The notes beneath the pieces are model-generated. The model was not told where the DNA came from, did not search any database, and was given only the letters and a program-made list of their open reading frames with translations. A stretch of 64,000 bases of DNA, from positions 1 to 64,000 of the forward strand of contig CALNHX010007649.1 of assembly GCA_940337035.1 (NCBI GenBank). The letters are read 5' to 3'. The translations under genes were made by a program, and so were the position numbers. The stretch comes from Agriotes lineatus. Its lineage: Eukaryota; Arthropoda; Insecta; Coleoptera; Elateridae. Of this stretch, positions 42,661 to 54,582 are shown in pieces; within the stretch, counting starts at the first letter, position 1; every line of letters starts with the position of its first letter.

Positions 42661-44148
42661 TGTACCCCTCATCCTTACTTACCTTTGAAGGCTTACACTT
42701 CACCGACTAGCTCAAGATACGGTTTCTTATCAGGGTTTAACAATTGTGGGATTTTTAGTTCGTTTCACTTTCATATAAAGGTAAAAGTTCATTAATCAGA
42801 AGAAATGGGCGCCATAACTTTATTTAAAAAGTTTTAAATTCAATAAGTTTACAAAGGTTACGTATTCTTTCTAACAGTCCACAAATAAATTGTTATGCAT
42901 TAGAGGCTTATACCTTTCTAATTTTAATACACATTATGTAATTATTTAGCAAGTTTTATTCTTCTCTGACAAGTTAGAATTTGTTCTAATAAAACGTTAG
43001 GATTAATGAATCTATCAGTATCTAGGAGATTTCTTATACCTATTTAATTAATAACCTCCGGTTCGTAAGATGAAAATATAAAGAGCTCTCTATACCCTCG
43101 TATTTCTCTTTCCTAGGTCTTAATTACGATTAATGATCGGTATTTAGTTTAATTGTTATCATTCCATGTAGTATAAGAAAGGTCCTTTATGAAAAAAAAA
43201 CTTATTATTTGACAAGTGACCCAAAAACCAACTTGACAGTCACAGAACGATTTAATCTCACTTCAGGCCACATCACCTGGTAAGTAACTATTGTTTTTAC
43301 TTGAAACTAATCTGTTATTGAATATTCTTAAGGCTTACGCCCTAATTTAATTATATTTAAGCTATGACGCGGGTTTAAGTCTAACTAACGATATTAAACC
43401 CTTTCAGGACTAACATACGGTTAATGCAGAGAACCCTTGAACCTGGACCTCTCCATCTGCCAACATTAACTATGAAGAACTCCTCATCGAACCAAAGAAG
43501 TTGCCCTTGACTGGTGAGTGATCTCCTAACTGGTTATAGATTTCTAATTGCGTCCTCTCTTTTCCTTATCGCTCGTAACTTATCGACACACTTCTCCATG
43601 GCGAATATACAACTGACCAGAACTGGCGTCAAATGAAAAAGACCGACGAGCTGGTAGTCAAAGAGGAAGCCCTAAGAGCTAGTGGTCAAAGAGGTGACAC
43701 TAAGAGCTGAATCAAGGAAAACCCTCTATTACGATTTGTATGTATTAGTTTGCCGTCTACCTACCAGTTATATAATAACTGCCCTTTTCAGAAAGAAAAT
43801 GTTTGTGGAATTTATCCTATCTGCCTGAAAAATTATTATGTTTTAATACTATGCTGTATGAGTTAAATAAAGGCTTACTATTGTCTGCTTGTATCTTTTC
43901 TAAGCCAGGATTTTCAATTTGCTTCGCTTCTGCATAGAGAAGCGCCCTTTTGCTTTCTCAATTAAACAGGAAGTAATAATTTTTGTTATTTATTGTTCTT
44001 TTATTAACATAACCATGGGCCTTCTAAATTAAATTTCAAAAAGGGTAGGCAACCCCTCCTACTGGTCTTGCGCTTAAAGTTGCCTATCTATTAGGATTAA
44101 TTAATATTGAACGATATTCCTGTAGAAGCTACGATATGTACTGCTACA
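42661..44148 (-). repeat. Gypsy 5' LTR
   Basis: Same sequence as 34589-36077, with six substitutions and one 1-bp indel. In element orientation this is the 5' LTR, so it should hold the promoter. Confidence 0.93.
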
Positions 44149-45060
44149 AGAGCATTGGAAGTTATGTGCCTGTAATCACACCAGATCTTTCTAAATTATT
44201 AGTCAGTTATTGAGGTATTGTTTGATAAGTCCGTAATAATATTTTTTCTACTCACTGCATAGAAAGTCGGCTTTTGCGTCCTAGTTTTAAGAAACAAAAC
44301 TGTTAATTTCCAACTAGCGGGAGCCAATTTTTATTAACTCCCGGCGGGAGCCAATTATTTTTTACCTCCCGCATTTGTGTTTATGTCACCAAAGCTGTAC
44401 AACGTAATGTTGAATTGGAAATTAGACAAAATGTCACTACAGAAATCTAGAGTCACTATAATGATTTCCCAAAGCAAAATTTTTGAAATTTCGTGCTATA
44501 GAACATGCGTTCGAAGAAAAAATCATATATGTATATTACTGGAACAAAGGTTCATTTCCTCCCTTGTGGTTTAATGCCCTCCGCTAACACGTCGGGCATT
44601 AAAACTATTATTTCCTAACTTAATAGTATATTTGTATTAATATTATATTAATCATATTCTCCAATATTGTGTCATCATAAAGATGATTCACATGCCCTTT
44701 ATGGCAAATTCCATGGTAATTTCAAAGTTATCAAATATTGGCTTTGCTGGTGATTTTATAGCAAAATTCCATTAAGGTTCTTCCAAGGACACTACATGAT
44801 GAACCAATGTGCGTAACTTCAGTAAATTTTGTTGCCCTATAATTAAATTTAATAGATCTTATTAAAAATGTGGATAAAACTTTTAAATTTCGAATAATAA
44901 CGTCACAGCGACCTAAGCTCAGAAAATTTTATTCTTGATAAAAGTCCTTGCATCTTCTCGAACTAAAAATTTATTTACCAAAATTCAAATATCTGTTTTC
45001 ACACACGAGGGAGGTACGAAAATATGTAATTGACTTAAGACTAAAGTACCCTTATTTCTC
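44149..45060. other. No gene; small hairpins
   Basis: GCGGGAGCCAATT occurs twice near 44320 and 44344. A short hairpin TTTAATGCCC / GGGCATTAAA lies at 44570-44602. Otherwise unrecognised. Confidence 0.45.
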
Positions 45061-45245
45061 AATATGTACAGTTACGGACACCTCAAAGTGCACGGTTTTT
45101 TGTTACTATGGTTATTTTTGCGATTTTTCGGCTTATTAAATGGGTGTTTCTCCAGTGGCGTTGCTCGTGGTTATAAGAATAGGTATTACTTTTTTAATGT
45201 TTGTATTTTAGCAAAGTTTCACAAGTAAACAAACTATATAATAAT

Positions 45246-46174
45246 ATGTATTTAATAAATATGTATCAGTATTCAATTGCTACTACGCTTTGCAGTTTGT
45301 TTCGCATAGAGTTGACCAATGTTTCCATATTGTATCCTTCTCTCAGTTCCTTCCAAACATTTCTTATTCTTTCCCATAATTAATCGGTTTTGTTTGGTGC
45401 AAAATCCCTGGTATAAATTTTTGTAGTTAAATAGCCCCAAACATTTTCGATGGGATTCAAGTTCGGACTTCTTGCAGGCCATGGTAATAAATTGATATTA
45501 TTCTCATCAAACCACCAATAAACAACCCCTGCTGTATGCACAGGACAGTTATCCTGTGAAAATAATGTTATCAATTACGTTAACATAAAAAAATTAATTA
45601 ATTAGGTAATATATTGTCTGTTGAAAAGTAAATTGATTAGGAAAGACCTCTCTTACAGATGGCAGCATCACATTTTGCAAAATGTTGCAATAATCTTCAG
45701 CATTCAGTCGACCATTAATTCTATAGCATGCCCCATATCCGTGAGCATTGATCGATCTCCATACGTTTACAGAGAATCGTCCACTACTCCTTAAGGGTTG
45801 AACATAATATTGCTCCTCAAATTTTGAATTTTGTGGTCTACACACCCTTAATCGTCAATTGGTAAATGATTGAAATACCTTTTCACCTGAGAAAATAGTC
45901 GTATTCCAAAAGTCGTCGATCTCATTCAAATAGACGGTTGCAAATTGTACTCTTCATTCTTTATTCTATGGTGTTAAAAAAACTTTTCTTGCAGAAGTTT
46001 CTGCTGCCAACGATTTTTAATTTTGAAAGTGCAGCTCTTGCTCACATGCAAACCTGTTGCGACTCGACTCAGCGACCAGTTCTCTTCCAGTTTTGTAATA
46101 GCTCGCATTTTCTCTGCTTCTGACAAATATCTGGGAATTTTCCGAGTTGTCAGTTCTATGACAGTTGATGACAA
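45246..46174 (-). pseudogene. Tc1-like DD34E transposase, copy 2
   Basis: Minus strand. N-terminal part MSSTVIELTTRKIPRYLSEA through FKIKNRWQQKLL (helix-turn-helix region; the Trp lost in copy 1 is kept). Middle: IFSGEKVFQS, again with Gly at the first catalytic Asp, then VNVWRSINAHGYGACYRING and VFPNQFTFQQ. After a 64-bp intron-like segment: DNCPVHTAGVVYWW (second Asp) and ARSPNLNPIENVWGY (Glu), with 34 residues between Asp and Glu. A stop replaces Glu in the C-terminal NTDE-LWER stretch, and one more stop precedes RLRVCRPQ. Not active. Confidence 0.88.
45554..45617 (-). other. Candidate intron in the Tc1-like transposase (copy 2)
   Basis: Same place as in copy 1, 64 nt, with the same TTTTCACAG acceptor. 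The donor reads CAG/ACAATA, so it is mutated here. Confidence 0.55.
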
Positions 46175-46263
46175 ACGTAAACGTCAAAACTCGACGTCTA
46201 TGATTAGAATATCGTATTACAAGCTAAAAATCTGCCGTGCACTTTGAGTTGGCCGCAACGGTA

Positions 46264-47650
46264 CACACAAAAATATTATTTGTCAAAGTTGTGCACTTGT
46301 CAAATACAAAGTCGCAGCCACCAAATCCGAAAAACAATTTTCATAAGGTCTTATTTTTTTCCACCTTGTGTATTACAGAAAATCAAATACTTCTGAGTTA
46401 ACTTATTATCGGATATGATAACGATGTACTGTCCAACTCCACCTTCACTCACCTAACAACCAGAACCAGAAAATTACGTTAATCGAAATTATTCTAAAAA
46501 CCCAGTTTTTTCGTCCAACGTAAAAAAATTGATGATGATTTAGAAAATGGTTCTTGCTAATCGCAGAATGAGAGTGCTATTAATAGTTCTAGAAATTCCT
46601 GTTTCTCTTGATGGAGTTCAACAAATTCTCCATTACTATAATTTTTAACAAAAGTATTTGCAAAGTGGGTTCCATATTAAAACAAAAATAGTACATGACA
46701 ATGTTACTGTAATTTAATTGCAAAAGTCTTGTTGCTTCGCGGTATCTAGCGGAGGTCAACTACCGACCTAGAACTTTTGGGTTTGGGTTTTTTAATTATT
46801 TAAATATATGTACGACGATTAAGTAGCATTGGACTTTTGGAGAATTGGAAATCCTGAAATTGGTGAAATCTATTTGGGTACTGGAAATTACGTTAAAAAA
46901 TAAAAATTATTTCTACTGTGCTACATTTCTAGCTAAGTTGAGGTGAAAGTCCCCTAGTAAAAAACCAAAATAGTTGGAAAACCATGATTAGCTACTCTGA
47001 ATGGAAAACACCTTGAATATATAATATCTGCATGCTGGCCCATAAAAATGCTCGTTTTTATTGAATTATGTGATACTAGTCATGAAGTAACATATCATGC
47101 TATTTGCTGCATATAATTTTCAACATATATTTTTCTTAAACTTTTACACGCGATATTGTGGATCTTTATTTATGATGGATGGATGCAGAGGATCTCCAAG
47201 TAACAATATAAAGTTTTAGAAATATATTGACGGAGAAGAAATTTTTACAAATAAGATCTTTTTTACACAACAGGATGCCATGTTAGGGTGGCTGTTCCGT
47301 ATGTGTAAATACGTTGTTTTGCTGTTGGGTGTTGATTGGCCCGCTAAAGTCTAATTCTATCTCTTGTGGGGTTATAGTGCACTACTTTGTATCCGACATT
47401 GAAAGCGCAAATGAGTTTACTATCCTCGTGTATTACTGCTTTAAAAATTACTAGTTTTAAGTAAAATTTTCCAGAACACTAGATCATTTTATAAAAATCT
47501 ATATTTGGCCCAACACTTTACAATGTGACATTAGCATTTTAGTGTAAACGTAGTAACAATATAATAAATAAATAAATAACGACATCTTACTGTACAAACA
47601 CAAGTAAATAGAGTATAGCATAAGCAACCTCTGTTACTTCGCGAAAAAAT
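46264..47650. other. No feature recognised
   Basis: AT-rich sequence; no frame, repeat end or RNA gene can be supported. Confidence 0.45.
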
Positions 47651-47689
47651 CACCCTCCAAGATTTTTTTAGATCTTTACGTTTCAGGAT

Positions 47690-48115
47690 TCCTAGATGAC
47701 GAAAAACAGTTTTTTTTTCAAATCCGTCTGTCTGTCGGTGTCTGCCTGTTACCGCTATAACTCAAAAATTATTTTTTTGAGGAAGATGATATTTTTCATA
47801 CGAATTATACTCCTTCCTGCTATAAAACCGAAAAAATATATACAGGGTGAGCACCTTAAAAAATACAGTTCTGCATATTTTTGCTTTAACTCAAAAACTA
47901 TTAGTTAAATGAAAGTCACATTTTGCACAGAGCTCAGGTTTTCACGCTGAACAAAAAAGGGTACATTTTGCACCCAACACATACAGGGTGAGTACCTTAA
48001 CAAAATAAAATTTTGATTATTTTTGCTTTAACTAAGAAACCGATGAAAGTAATAATATGCACATAGTTTTACCCTTGACGAAAATGGGACCCAACAGATA
48101 CAGGATATATGTTGT
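47690..48115. repeat. Short tandem-like repeat with ACAGGGTGA starts
   Basis: Units begin ATACAGGGTGAGCACC (47841), ATACAGGGTGAGTACC (47983) and ATACAGGATAT (48101), each of the last two preceded by CCCAACA. Each of the first two holds TTTTTGCTTTAACT. Unit lengths are about 142 and 118 bp. The left flank (TCTGTCTGTCGGTGTCTG) resembles repeat family D. Confidence 0.55.
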
Positions 48116-48144
48116 AAAAGAGACAGGAGGGACAACAATAAGTG

Positions 48145-48245
48145 CGCTGTATTTAGTGCAGGGATTGCACAAACAATCAGTTTGCTCGCGGGTTACCGGC
48201 AAGCGCTGAAGTTCAAATCTCACTACTGGTAATGTTTTCTTTTAA
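48145..48245 (+). repeat. Possible tRNA-derived SINE relic
   Basis: GAAGTTCAAATCTC resembles a B box, with a GC-rich stretch TTGCTCGCGGGTTACCGG before it and TTTTCTTTT after. The A box is weak. Confidence 0.35.
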
Positions 48246-48910
48246 TATTTCAGTATTATTAAACACGTTAAGATATTTTTACCCTTAGATACATTTGATT
48301 TTTAAAATTGTTTAGTGTCACAACGTCCACTTGCTAGGGAAGTTCTGAATAAAGCCCTTGATATGTTTTTTACATTATATCAAATTAACGGCAAAGTACG
48401 CCTACGTTCTAACGCTCTACTAATTTAGAAGGTTGTGAAATTGTGCTTTACAAGTTAGAAGAGAAGATGTACACCGCCTGCTCGACTTTGCTGATGTACA
48501 ATATAATTCCAAAAATTTTTAAATTAGTAGAAATTTACAAATTTTAAGTTGTTGCTTCTTTAAAAATAAACAACTTTAATAGTACGTTTTACGTTTAACT
48601 TACCTCTAAAATAAAATAGATATATTCCTATATTACATACTTCAAAAATGGTGATCTTTAAACATAGTCGCACTCTATTCTGTATAAGTACACTAGCAAA
48701 ACATTTGTGCTTCCAAAAGTTTATAATTGTTTTTTCATTAGACAATGATTTTATTTATTTCTATTTTTATTTTACAAGCAATCCCACAATAATAATATAA
48801 ATAGATATAATTGTGCCACACAACTTAAAGAATGGCAATGATATAGCTTGAAATTGAAACTACTAATTATTATTTGTTTTAAGGTAATAGCAAAAGGTAA
48901 ATAGTTACTT
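48246..48910. other. No feature recognised
   Basis: AT-rich spacer between two SINE-like pieces. Open frames are short and match nothing known to me. Confidence 0.4.
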
Positions 48911-48914
48911 TTTG

Positions 48915-49115
48915 GTGGCAGAGCGTGTGGCCGGCTGATAAAGCGTTTGTGCTGGCAGTGGTAAGGTAGTGAGTTCGAACCTCGCACCGGGACAGTGGCT
49001 ACATTTCATGCTTTCCGGCCATCATAAGAACACCTTTGGCTTATACAACTGCACTCAGTGTGTGATACCAACATGCTATCAGCCTGTACTAAAGGGAAGA
49101 AGAAGAAGAAGAAAA
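48915..49115 (+). mobile_element. tRNA-derived SINE
   Basis: A-box-like GTGTGGCCGGCTGATAAAG and B box GAGTTCGAACCTCGC lie in tRNA spacing. The body runs to a (GAA)n tail at 49098-49113. Target duplication not identified. The B box is an exact match to the tRNA consensus core. Confidence 0.75.
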
Positions 49116-50700
49116 ATACGTTTTCGTAGTAGTGACTTTGTAACATTGCAAAATATAGAAAGACTAAGCAATTTTTCGACTAGATATGTTATTTCTAAGT
49201 TTTTAAATCATAGTTGATAAAAGTATATACATTTTAACCTTTATTTGGCTGTGGTCATTTGATATGCATCAGTTGAGCTATTAAAATGATGTATTTATTG
49301 CCAAACAACTGTTAATTATATATATTTCTTACTTCTCTCTGTAAAAACTTGTTTTTCTAACGCATCACAGAATTTAGCAATGTAATGGTACTTAATATGC
49401 ATTGAACAACTTTTTACTTCTTCATACTATACAGGGTGTTATGGAAATGAGTACAAATATTTTAACCAGTGATAGAGCTCACCAAAATAAACAAATGTTC
49501 TATTTTAACAATTACATGATTCCAAAGTAAAATTTTCATCGCGACCGCAAACGGCGGCTGTTCACAGGCAATACTTTTGCAATAAAGAAATTTCTAAGTG
49601 AACTATCCTAAACCAAAAGTATAGTGACTGTCAATGCACTAATGATGGGAAAAATATCCTACGATACATACAGTCTTTTATTAACAAATTAATATGATTA
49701 CAATCTCTTGATTTATTTTGATTTCGTTATAAGTAGAGTATATTTCTCGAGATTAAAATCAAAGTTGACTTTTTTAATTTCGCAATTTTCATAAAATAAT
49801 TCTTCAAAAATGTTCAAAATGTGTTTTCTTCAATTTCTTTAAAATATTTTATTTCTTAAATTACTTCTTCCTATTTGTGACCATCTTTTCTTACAAAATT
49901 AGTTTTAGAATTGGGTATTTGGCGCCTGGGGGATGATAAGTAATAACCAAGGACGTTGCTCTAAATTGACTGACAACAAGCCATAACTCTTTAATTAGCG
50001 ATACTATCTTATTTGGATAGCATACCTTTGGAGACAATAATAAAATAAAAAAATGTAGGTAATATATTATCCTTGTCAAAATGTTCGAACAACACATAAA
50101 CTAATAATTTTAGCATTAATTTTAATTCGCTGTTTTATTGACGCAAGAATAAAATTATAAGATCTCATTTAAATTTGCAATTGTAATTGGAGCATTTTAA
50201 TAAATTCGTCGAAGAATATAAGTAACTAATACTGTTTTTAACAAACAATAAGTGACCTTCTATTCACCTTTCAAAACATTTTTATTTAGTTTTTATCAAT
50301 TGCCAGTTAACAGAAATAAAAACGTTTACATTTTGTCTCCATTACATAATAAAACTAAATCGTAGTAGCATAACAGCATGCGAATAGATTCTACGTATAA
50401 AGAAAGTTTATTGAAAAGTAAATACATGTCATTTACTCAGGCAATGATTCCAAAATCATAATTTAGACAATGCCCAATTGGCTTATATGTAAATGATTTT
50501 ACTTCCACATAATTTAGTTCCTGAGAACTACAAGGGCTACACATTACTCAACTCTACCAATAACCAATAACATCTCTAAATCCATTATTATTGAAGGATT
50601 AATCTCCACGGGAAGCCATGGGAATTTCTAAACAATTATCAGGTACTGATGGTATTTCTACAATACACCGATTTGCAAAAACAGTGACATAGTACAAGTC
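49116..50700. other. No gene recognised
   Basis: AT-rich. ATACAGGGTGTTATGG at 49431 is another copy of the terminal motif seen elsewhere; its partner end was not found. Confidence 0.4.
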
Positions 50701-50705
50701 CGCCT

Positions 50706-51052
50706 ATACAGAGTGATTCAACAGAACAACTTTTTAGAATAAACTGCACGTCAAAAACTACAAAAAAACCGCTTAAACTGATTAAATGTCACTGAACTGA
50801 AGGTATATCTAGAAAGTTTGCACATGTGGTTGCGATAAACCCCAATTTGAACAAAAGGCAGCAGCAAAAACAGTTGTTTGATTATTTCAACCACATGTGG
50901 TGCAATAAGTTAATGTACTCTTACTAATTTAGCCAGTAGTTCTCAAAAGTTTGCACCAGCGCTAATAGGAATTTTTGGTCCAATGTATTTCTACTGAGGT
51001 TAGTATATACCCATTTAATTTAATGACCATGCTTATGAACCATCCTGTATAT
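50706..51052. mobile_element. Possible small TIR element with TATACAG ends
   Basis: Starts TATACAGAGTGATTCA. At the other end CCATCCTGTATA is the approximate inverse. About 345 bp, no coding capacity. The ends are diverged, so this is tentative. Confidence 0.35.
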
Positions 51053-51331
51053 GCTAACCAAAGTTTTCGATTAAATCAGGTATTTGCAATTTTAGAAGAA
51101 AATGAGATTCTCATAGAAATCATACAAATTATAAAAGAACTAAATACCCACACTGAAACCAACAAACTCACAGCAAAAAAGGCAAAATAGCTATAGAAAT
51201 GTTACAAAGAGACTAATTGGGTCCTGCTCTTTTTAACCTGGTTATGCATAACAGTAAAGTATACGTAATGGTCAAATAAAAACTTAACATGATATAATTC
51301 GCATGATGACATTATAATATCGGAAAATAAA

Positions 51332-51726
51332 TAGTAATTTATTATACAAGAGGATAAAGTTAAATTTTATCCACGAGTGAATCGTTTAACGTCGAGACGA
51401 AGTCGAGACGTTAATGGTTCAAGAGTGGATAGAAATAACTTTATCGTCGTGTATAATACAATATTTTTTTCTATAGCAAGAACTTTGACAATTTTAAAAG
51501 AAAATAAGGACAGTCAATCACATTTCAAAATGTCAGTAGCTAGATTGGGTTGCTACGAGAATACGAAGCTGTCATGTTTAATTTAAACAAAAGTTAGAAA
51601 ATTAAATTACTTTATCTATCCTTGATGTTAAAGTGCTACTTTATCTACCCTTGCTGTTAAAGTAAAACTTGATCTTTTGTTTTGAGTTGATAAAATCACA
51701 CTTTAACATGTGCTATAGAAAAAAAC
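51332..51726. repeat. Dispersed repeat family E, copy 1
   Basis: 395 bp, about 95% identical by eye to 63515-63900, same orientation. Both start TAGTAATTTATTATACAAG and end GTGCTATAGAAAAAAAC. The left third folds: ATTATACAAGA(G/C)GATAAAG and CCACGAGTGAATC pair with CAAGAGTGGATAG and CTTTATCGTCGTGTATAAT. TTCTATAGCA (51475) and TGCTATAGAA (51711) form an internal inverted pair. Confidence 0.8.
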
Positions 51727-51729
51727 AAT

Positions 51730-52412
51730 TTGCAAAGACTAATCACTACGTTCTACCTAGAAGAAAAAATACAATTTAGGTATATTTACAGACAAATAAT
51801 AATAACAACAATATAAATAATAATATGTCTTTATTTATCTATCTACAACTTCTAAGATTTACAGAAAGAGTGACAACTTATCCAGCGAAGTTCAACCTAA
51901 CACGCTCGGTCAGAGGCTGCTCTTTCACTTAACCCGATCTTAACATAACAATAAACAATAAAAAATAAATAGTAAACATTATAATATTTAAATTAACATT
52001 TTACCTTTCCGGCATGTTGTGTGCTTGCCCGGAATTCAGGTAACAGCAATTTAGAGAACAATTTCGGAATGAATAAAAATCAGGGATTGTGGATTATGTA
52101 TCGATGTTCTGTTGGTTAATTAAAACATTTTTAAAAGTCATTTTAAAATAATTTTGATTAGCTGATAGCATAATGTTGAAAGTCTTACTATTGATGCATT
52201 TAACAATAGAACAAGAGAAGCATCGTTTAAATATTTGTTGTGCATAGCTAGGAGACCTTTATGGCGTAGATTCAAGTTGCGCACATCTGTACGATATGTG
52301 ATTTTTTATGCAAATAAGGCGGTCGCTCATACAAAATATTTTTTCGGTACAAACCAGCAGAGTGCAATGCCAATGTTTGGCTTACTCTCGTTGAATAGGG
52401 GCGTGTGCATTA
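51730..52412. other. No gene recognised
   Basis: AAT-rich low-complexity sequence to about 51830, then unrecognised sequence. Confidence 0.4.
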
Positions 52413-52497
52413 TGTTACATAATAATCAATAATTACGACCAGAAAGGGCAAGTCGAATCAGGGATTTTGATCAGTCGGGAAGCTACGCGCCCGACGT

Positions 52498-52506
52498 TAT
52501 ATAAAA
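52498..52506 (+). promoter_or_regulatory. TATA box in the LTR
   Basis: TATATAAAA followed by GC-rich leader-like sequence. Confidence 0.55.
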
Positions 52507-52954
52507 GCCTGCCGCGGCTGGCGATGGCCTGCTAGTCGGGAAGAGGAGGGACCTCGGTAGGCGAGCGGCGATCGCCGTTGCAGCCGAGGTCACAGTGCAA
52601 ATCACGCAGCGCTCGAGCCGGAGCGGTTGCGAGTTCAACTTCCGGCACGGGCGGTCTAGATCTGCACTTAATTAAGGTTTAGGTTTAAGTAACGCCCGCG
52701 CCCCCTGAAGTATTGCGCGAGGGGTTCCGGAGAGCAACGGTAGTAGTTAGGGAAAAATAATAGAAAAACAAAACTCGGGAAGAGGATGAGTCAAAAGAAA
52801 TACATGGGACGCTGGTGGTGTTACCAGGGGAAGCCTCCGAACTTGAGATTTTGGGGTGGAGCCTACAATTACAACGGCTTCACCAGGCCACCAATAGGAG
52901 CCTCGGCGGCCTGGTGCAAAACGTATAAATACACTCCGCTTTTCGACAGAAAGG

Positions 52955-53246
52955 ACCGAGCTCCGTGGCTTAGTGCGTTGCACGTCCACTTAGCATTCGG
53001 GAGGTCGTGGGTTCGATTCCTGCGGCCGTCTGCCTTGATTCAGGTTTTTAGGTGGTTTTCCTGAGTCAACAGAGTACCTTCTCTGAGGTGAATACCGGGG
53101 CAGTATTTCTCCACCTTTCCTGACCGTTCTTCCAGTCTCCACCCCTCCTTCCTCTCACCCATCCCGAGTTTCCCGTTCTTTCCTGAAGAGGGACGGTACC
53201 CCCCCCCCCCCCCAGTTGAGGGAATTGAAATAACCTTTACCTTTTT
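52955..53246 (+). mobile_element. tRNA-derived SINE inserted in the LTR
   Basis: Flanked by a 15-bp direct repeat TTTTCGACAGAAAGG (52940-52954, 53247-53261). A-box-like GTGGCTTAGTGCGTTG and B box GTGGGTTCGATTCCTGC. The body contains a run of about 16 C near 53200. The tail is T-rich (CCTTTACC then T run). Confidence 0.85.
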
Positions 53247-53288
53247 TTTTCGACAGAAAGGCACTTCTTGGAGTCTAGGCTCAGAAGG

Positions 53289-53331
53289 CAGCTACTACTC
53301 AGGATTAGACAGTCAGGCCTGAGTAGTAGCA
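53289..53331. repeat. Hairpin in the LTR
   Basis: GCTACTACTCAGG and CCTGAGTAGTAGC form a perfect 13-bp stem in the part of the LTR just before its CpG-rich stretch. Confidence 0.7.
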
Positions 53332-53603
53332 AATCCTCCGATCATTGCTGCCGCTGGATATTCGCCGCCGTGACCGACGTCCGACCACGGGAGACGCCGA
53401 GCTAGCCAGCTGCCGTCCCGTGCCGTCGCCAACGTCCGGGTATCTTGAGATCCACACCAGCGCCGTTCCTCGACGCGGGAGCGCGTCGTTCCTGTCGCGT
53501 CACACATGCGCTGTATTTATCTTTGTGTAACGTAATCTTTACTGTTACGCATATTCGTATTTATCTATCTTATGTATGTGTTGATTTATTTATGCTTGCC
53601 TGT

Positions 53604-53609
53604 AATAAA
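53604..53609 (+). terminator. Poly(A) signal of the LTR
   Basis: AATAAA about 250 bp before the LTR end. Confidence 0.5.
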
Positions 53610-53864
53610 CACATCCATTCTTAATAACTTAAACTCTAAGACTATTGATTGACGTTTGCGCCCCAGTGCTAGTGAACTCAACAGTGTTTAAGTCTTCGCA
53701 AACAATTCAGTGCTTAAAGTCCGATCTTGACAATCGGCGAGCCCAAGACGTGGGGCCTTTTCCGCACAGAGGATTCTGTGCCGAACCATCCGAAATTCCC
53801 TGAGACGGTGAGATCATCAGCTACAACCACCCCGCAGATTTGGATCTGCTGTAACAACATCCAG

Positions 53865-53880
53865 TGGCGCCCAAATATAA
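53865..53880 (+). other. Primer binding site
   Basis: TGGCGCCCAAATATAA begins five bases after the LTR. TGGCGCCCA is a common retroelement primer site start. Confidence 0.6.
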
Positions 53881-53895
53881 ATCTTCCAACCAGCG

Positions 53896-54582
53896 ATGGA
53901 GACGAGCACGTCCTGGATGCTGAGAGACCCTGAGCTCGGCAAGAAGCGCTTGTCATACCGCCTCGAGAGCTTACTTACCATGCAGAGAAAACATCAGCTT
54001 CCACTGTTTAGTGAAGGACCACGGAAAACCCAGGAGGGTTCCTCAAAGCCATCGAGAACTTCTCCGATGACTCCACTAAAAGGCTTCATACAGCCGTTTC
54101 GCAGCTTCGACGCGACGCCGAAGCTTGGTGGAGTATATTCAAGGAGGGAATAACCACGTACGAAGAATTCCGGGAGGAGTTTAACGTGTTTTTTCCGCAA
54201 CCAAAAGGCAGAACAGCCAACGTAATGATGGAGCCAGTCGACCCAGCTGTCCTATCCGACATCGAGCTATTGCGCACTGGCATCAACATTTTCCCAGCCA
54301 TGGCCGATTCACTTGCTGCCACAGCGCAACCCGCCGCCGCCGCTTCTGCCGAGCCGCAGCTAACCGTCTTTGCCGAGCCGCAGCTGCTGGAGAGCAGCTC
54401 GACGCCGGTGACAAACGTTGGCTCGCCGCCGCCTCCGAACCGCAGCTCATCGCTGCCGTGCCGCAGCCCACCGCTGACGAACCTCAGCTACATAGAAGTC
54501 CCTCATGGCAATCTAAGAACCTCTTCGGAATCGGTGTTGTTCATCTTTGGCCAACTGCTGCAAGGTCCGAACTGCCAGGTAA
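53896..54582 (+). pseudogene. gag: LTR retroelement Gag, N-terminal part
   Basis: ATG at 53896 opens METSTSWMLRDPELGKK and runs in one frame to about 54030. The conserved part, FLKAIENFSDDSTKRLH, QLRRDAEAWWSIFKEGITTY and EEFREEFNVFF, is in another frame. The AWW..F...I.TY.EF pattern is that of the retrotransposon Gag family common to Gypsy-like elements. A Pro/Ala/Ser-rich stretch follows (about 54300-54480). The sequence ends at 54582, where BEL/Pao sequence of opposite strand starts. pol and the 3' LTR are missing. Confidence 0.75.

Larger units (their letters stand above)
34589..44148 (-). mobile_element. Gypsy LTR retrotransposon (9560 bp, minus strand)
   Basis: Two LTRs of 1489 and 1488 bp bound an interior with a primer binding site, gag, a long pol and a polypurine tract in the expected order on the minus strand. 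The LTRs differ at seven places, which implies a recent insertion. The flanking 4 bp are AGAT and AGAG, so the target duplication is imperfect. pol domain order PR-RT-RNaseH-INT is that of Gypsy. No env-like frame is present. gag is broken twice and the RT has an active-site change. Confidence 0.95.
45069..46261 (-). mobile_element. Tc1-like DNA transposon, copy 2
   Basis: Same element as 23859-25055: TA-flanked (45067-45068, 46262-46263), same inverted repeats, 1193 bp. Sequence between copies differs by a few per cent. Confidence 0.92.
52413..53859 (+). repeat. LTR of a truncated retroelement (with SINE insert)
   Basis: Starts TGTTACATAATAATC and ends CTGTAACAACA (TG...CA). It holds TATATAAAA at 52498 and AATAAA at 53604, the usual promoter and poly(A) order. 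A tRNA-type primer binding site follows five bases later. GC-rich between 52480 and 52740. The SINE accounts for about 300 bp. The start is less certain than the end. No partner LTR is in the window. Confidence 0.65.

Noticed and set aside
48960..49000. Possible tRNA genes at SINE heads (22.1, 48.9 and 53.0 kb)
   Set aside because: They keep A/B box words but I could not fold a full cloverleaf, and they are joined to SINE bodies.
52786..53064. 92-codon + frame and its neighbours near 53 kb
   Set aside because: Lies in LTR and SINE sequence and crosses the SINE border; no family match.
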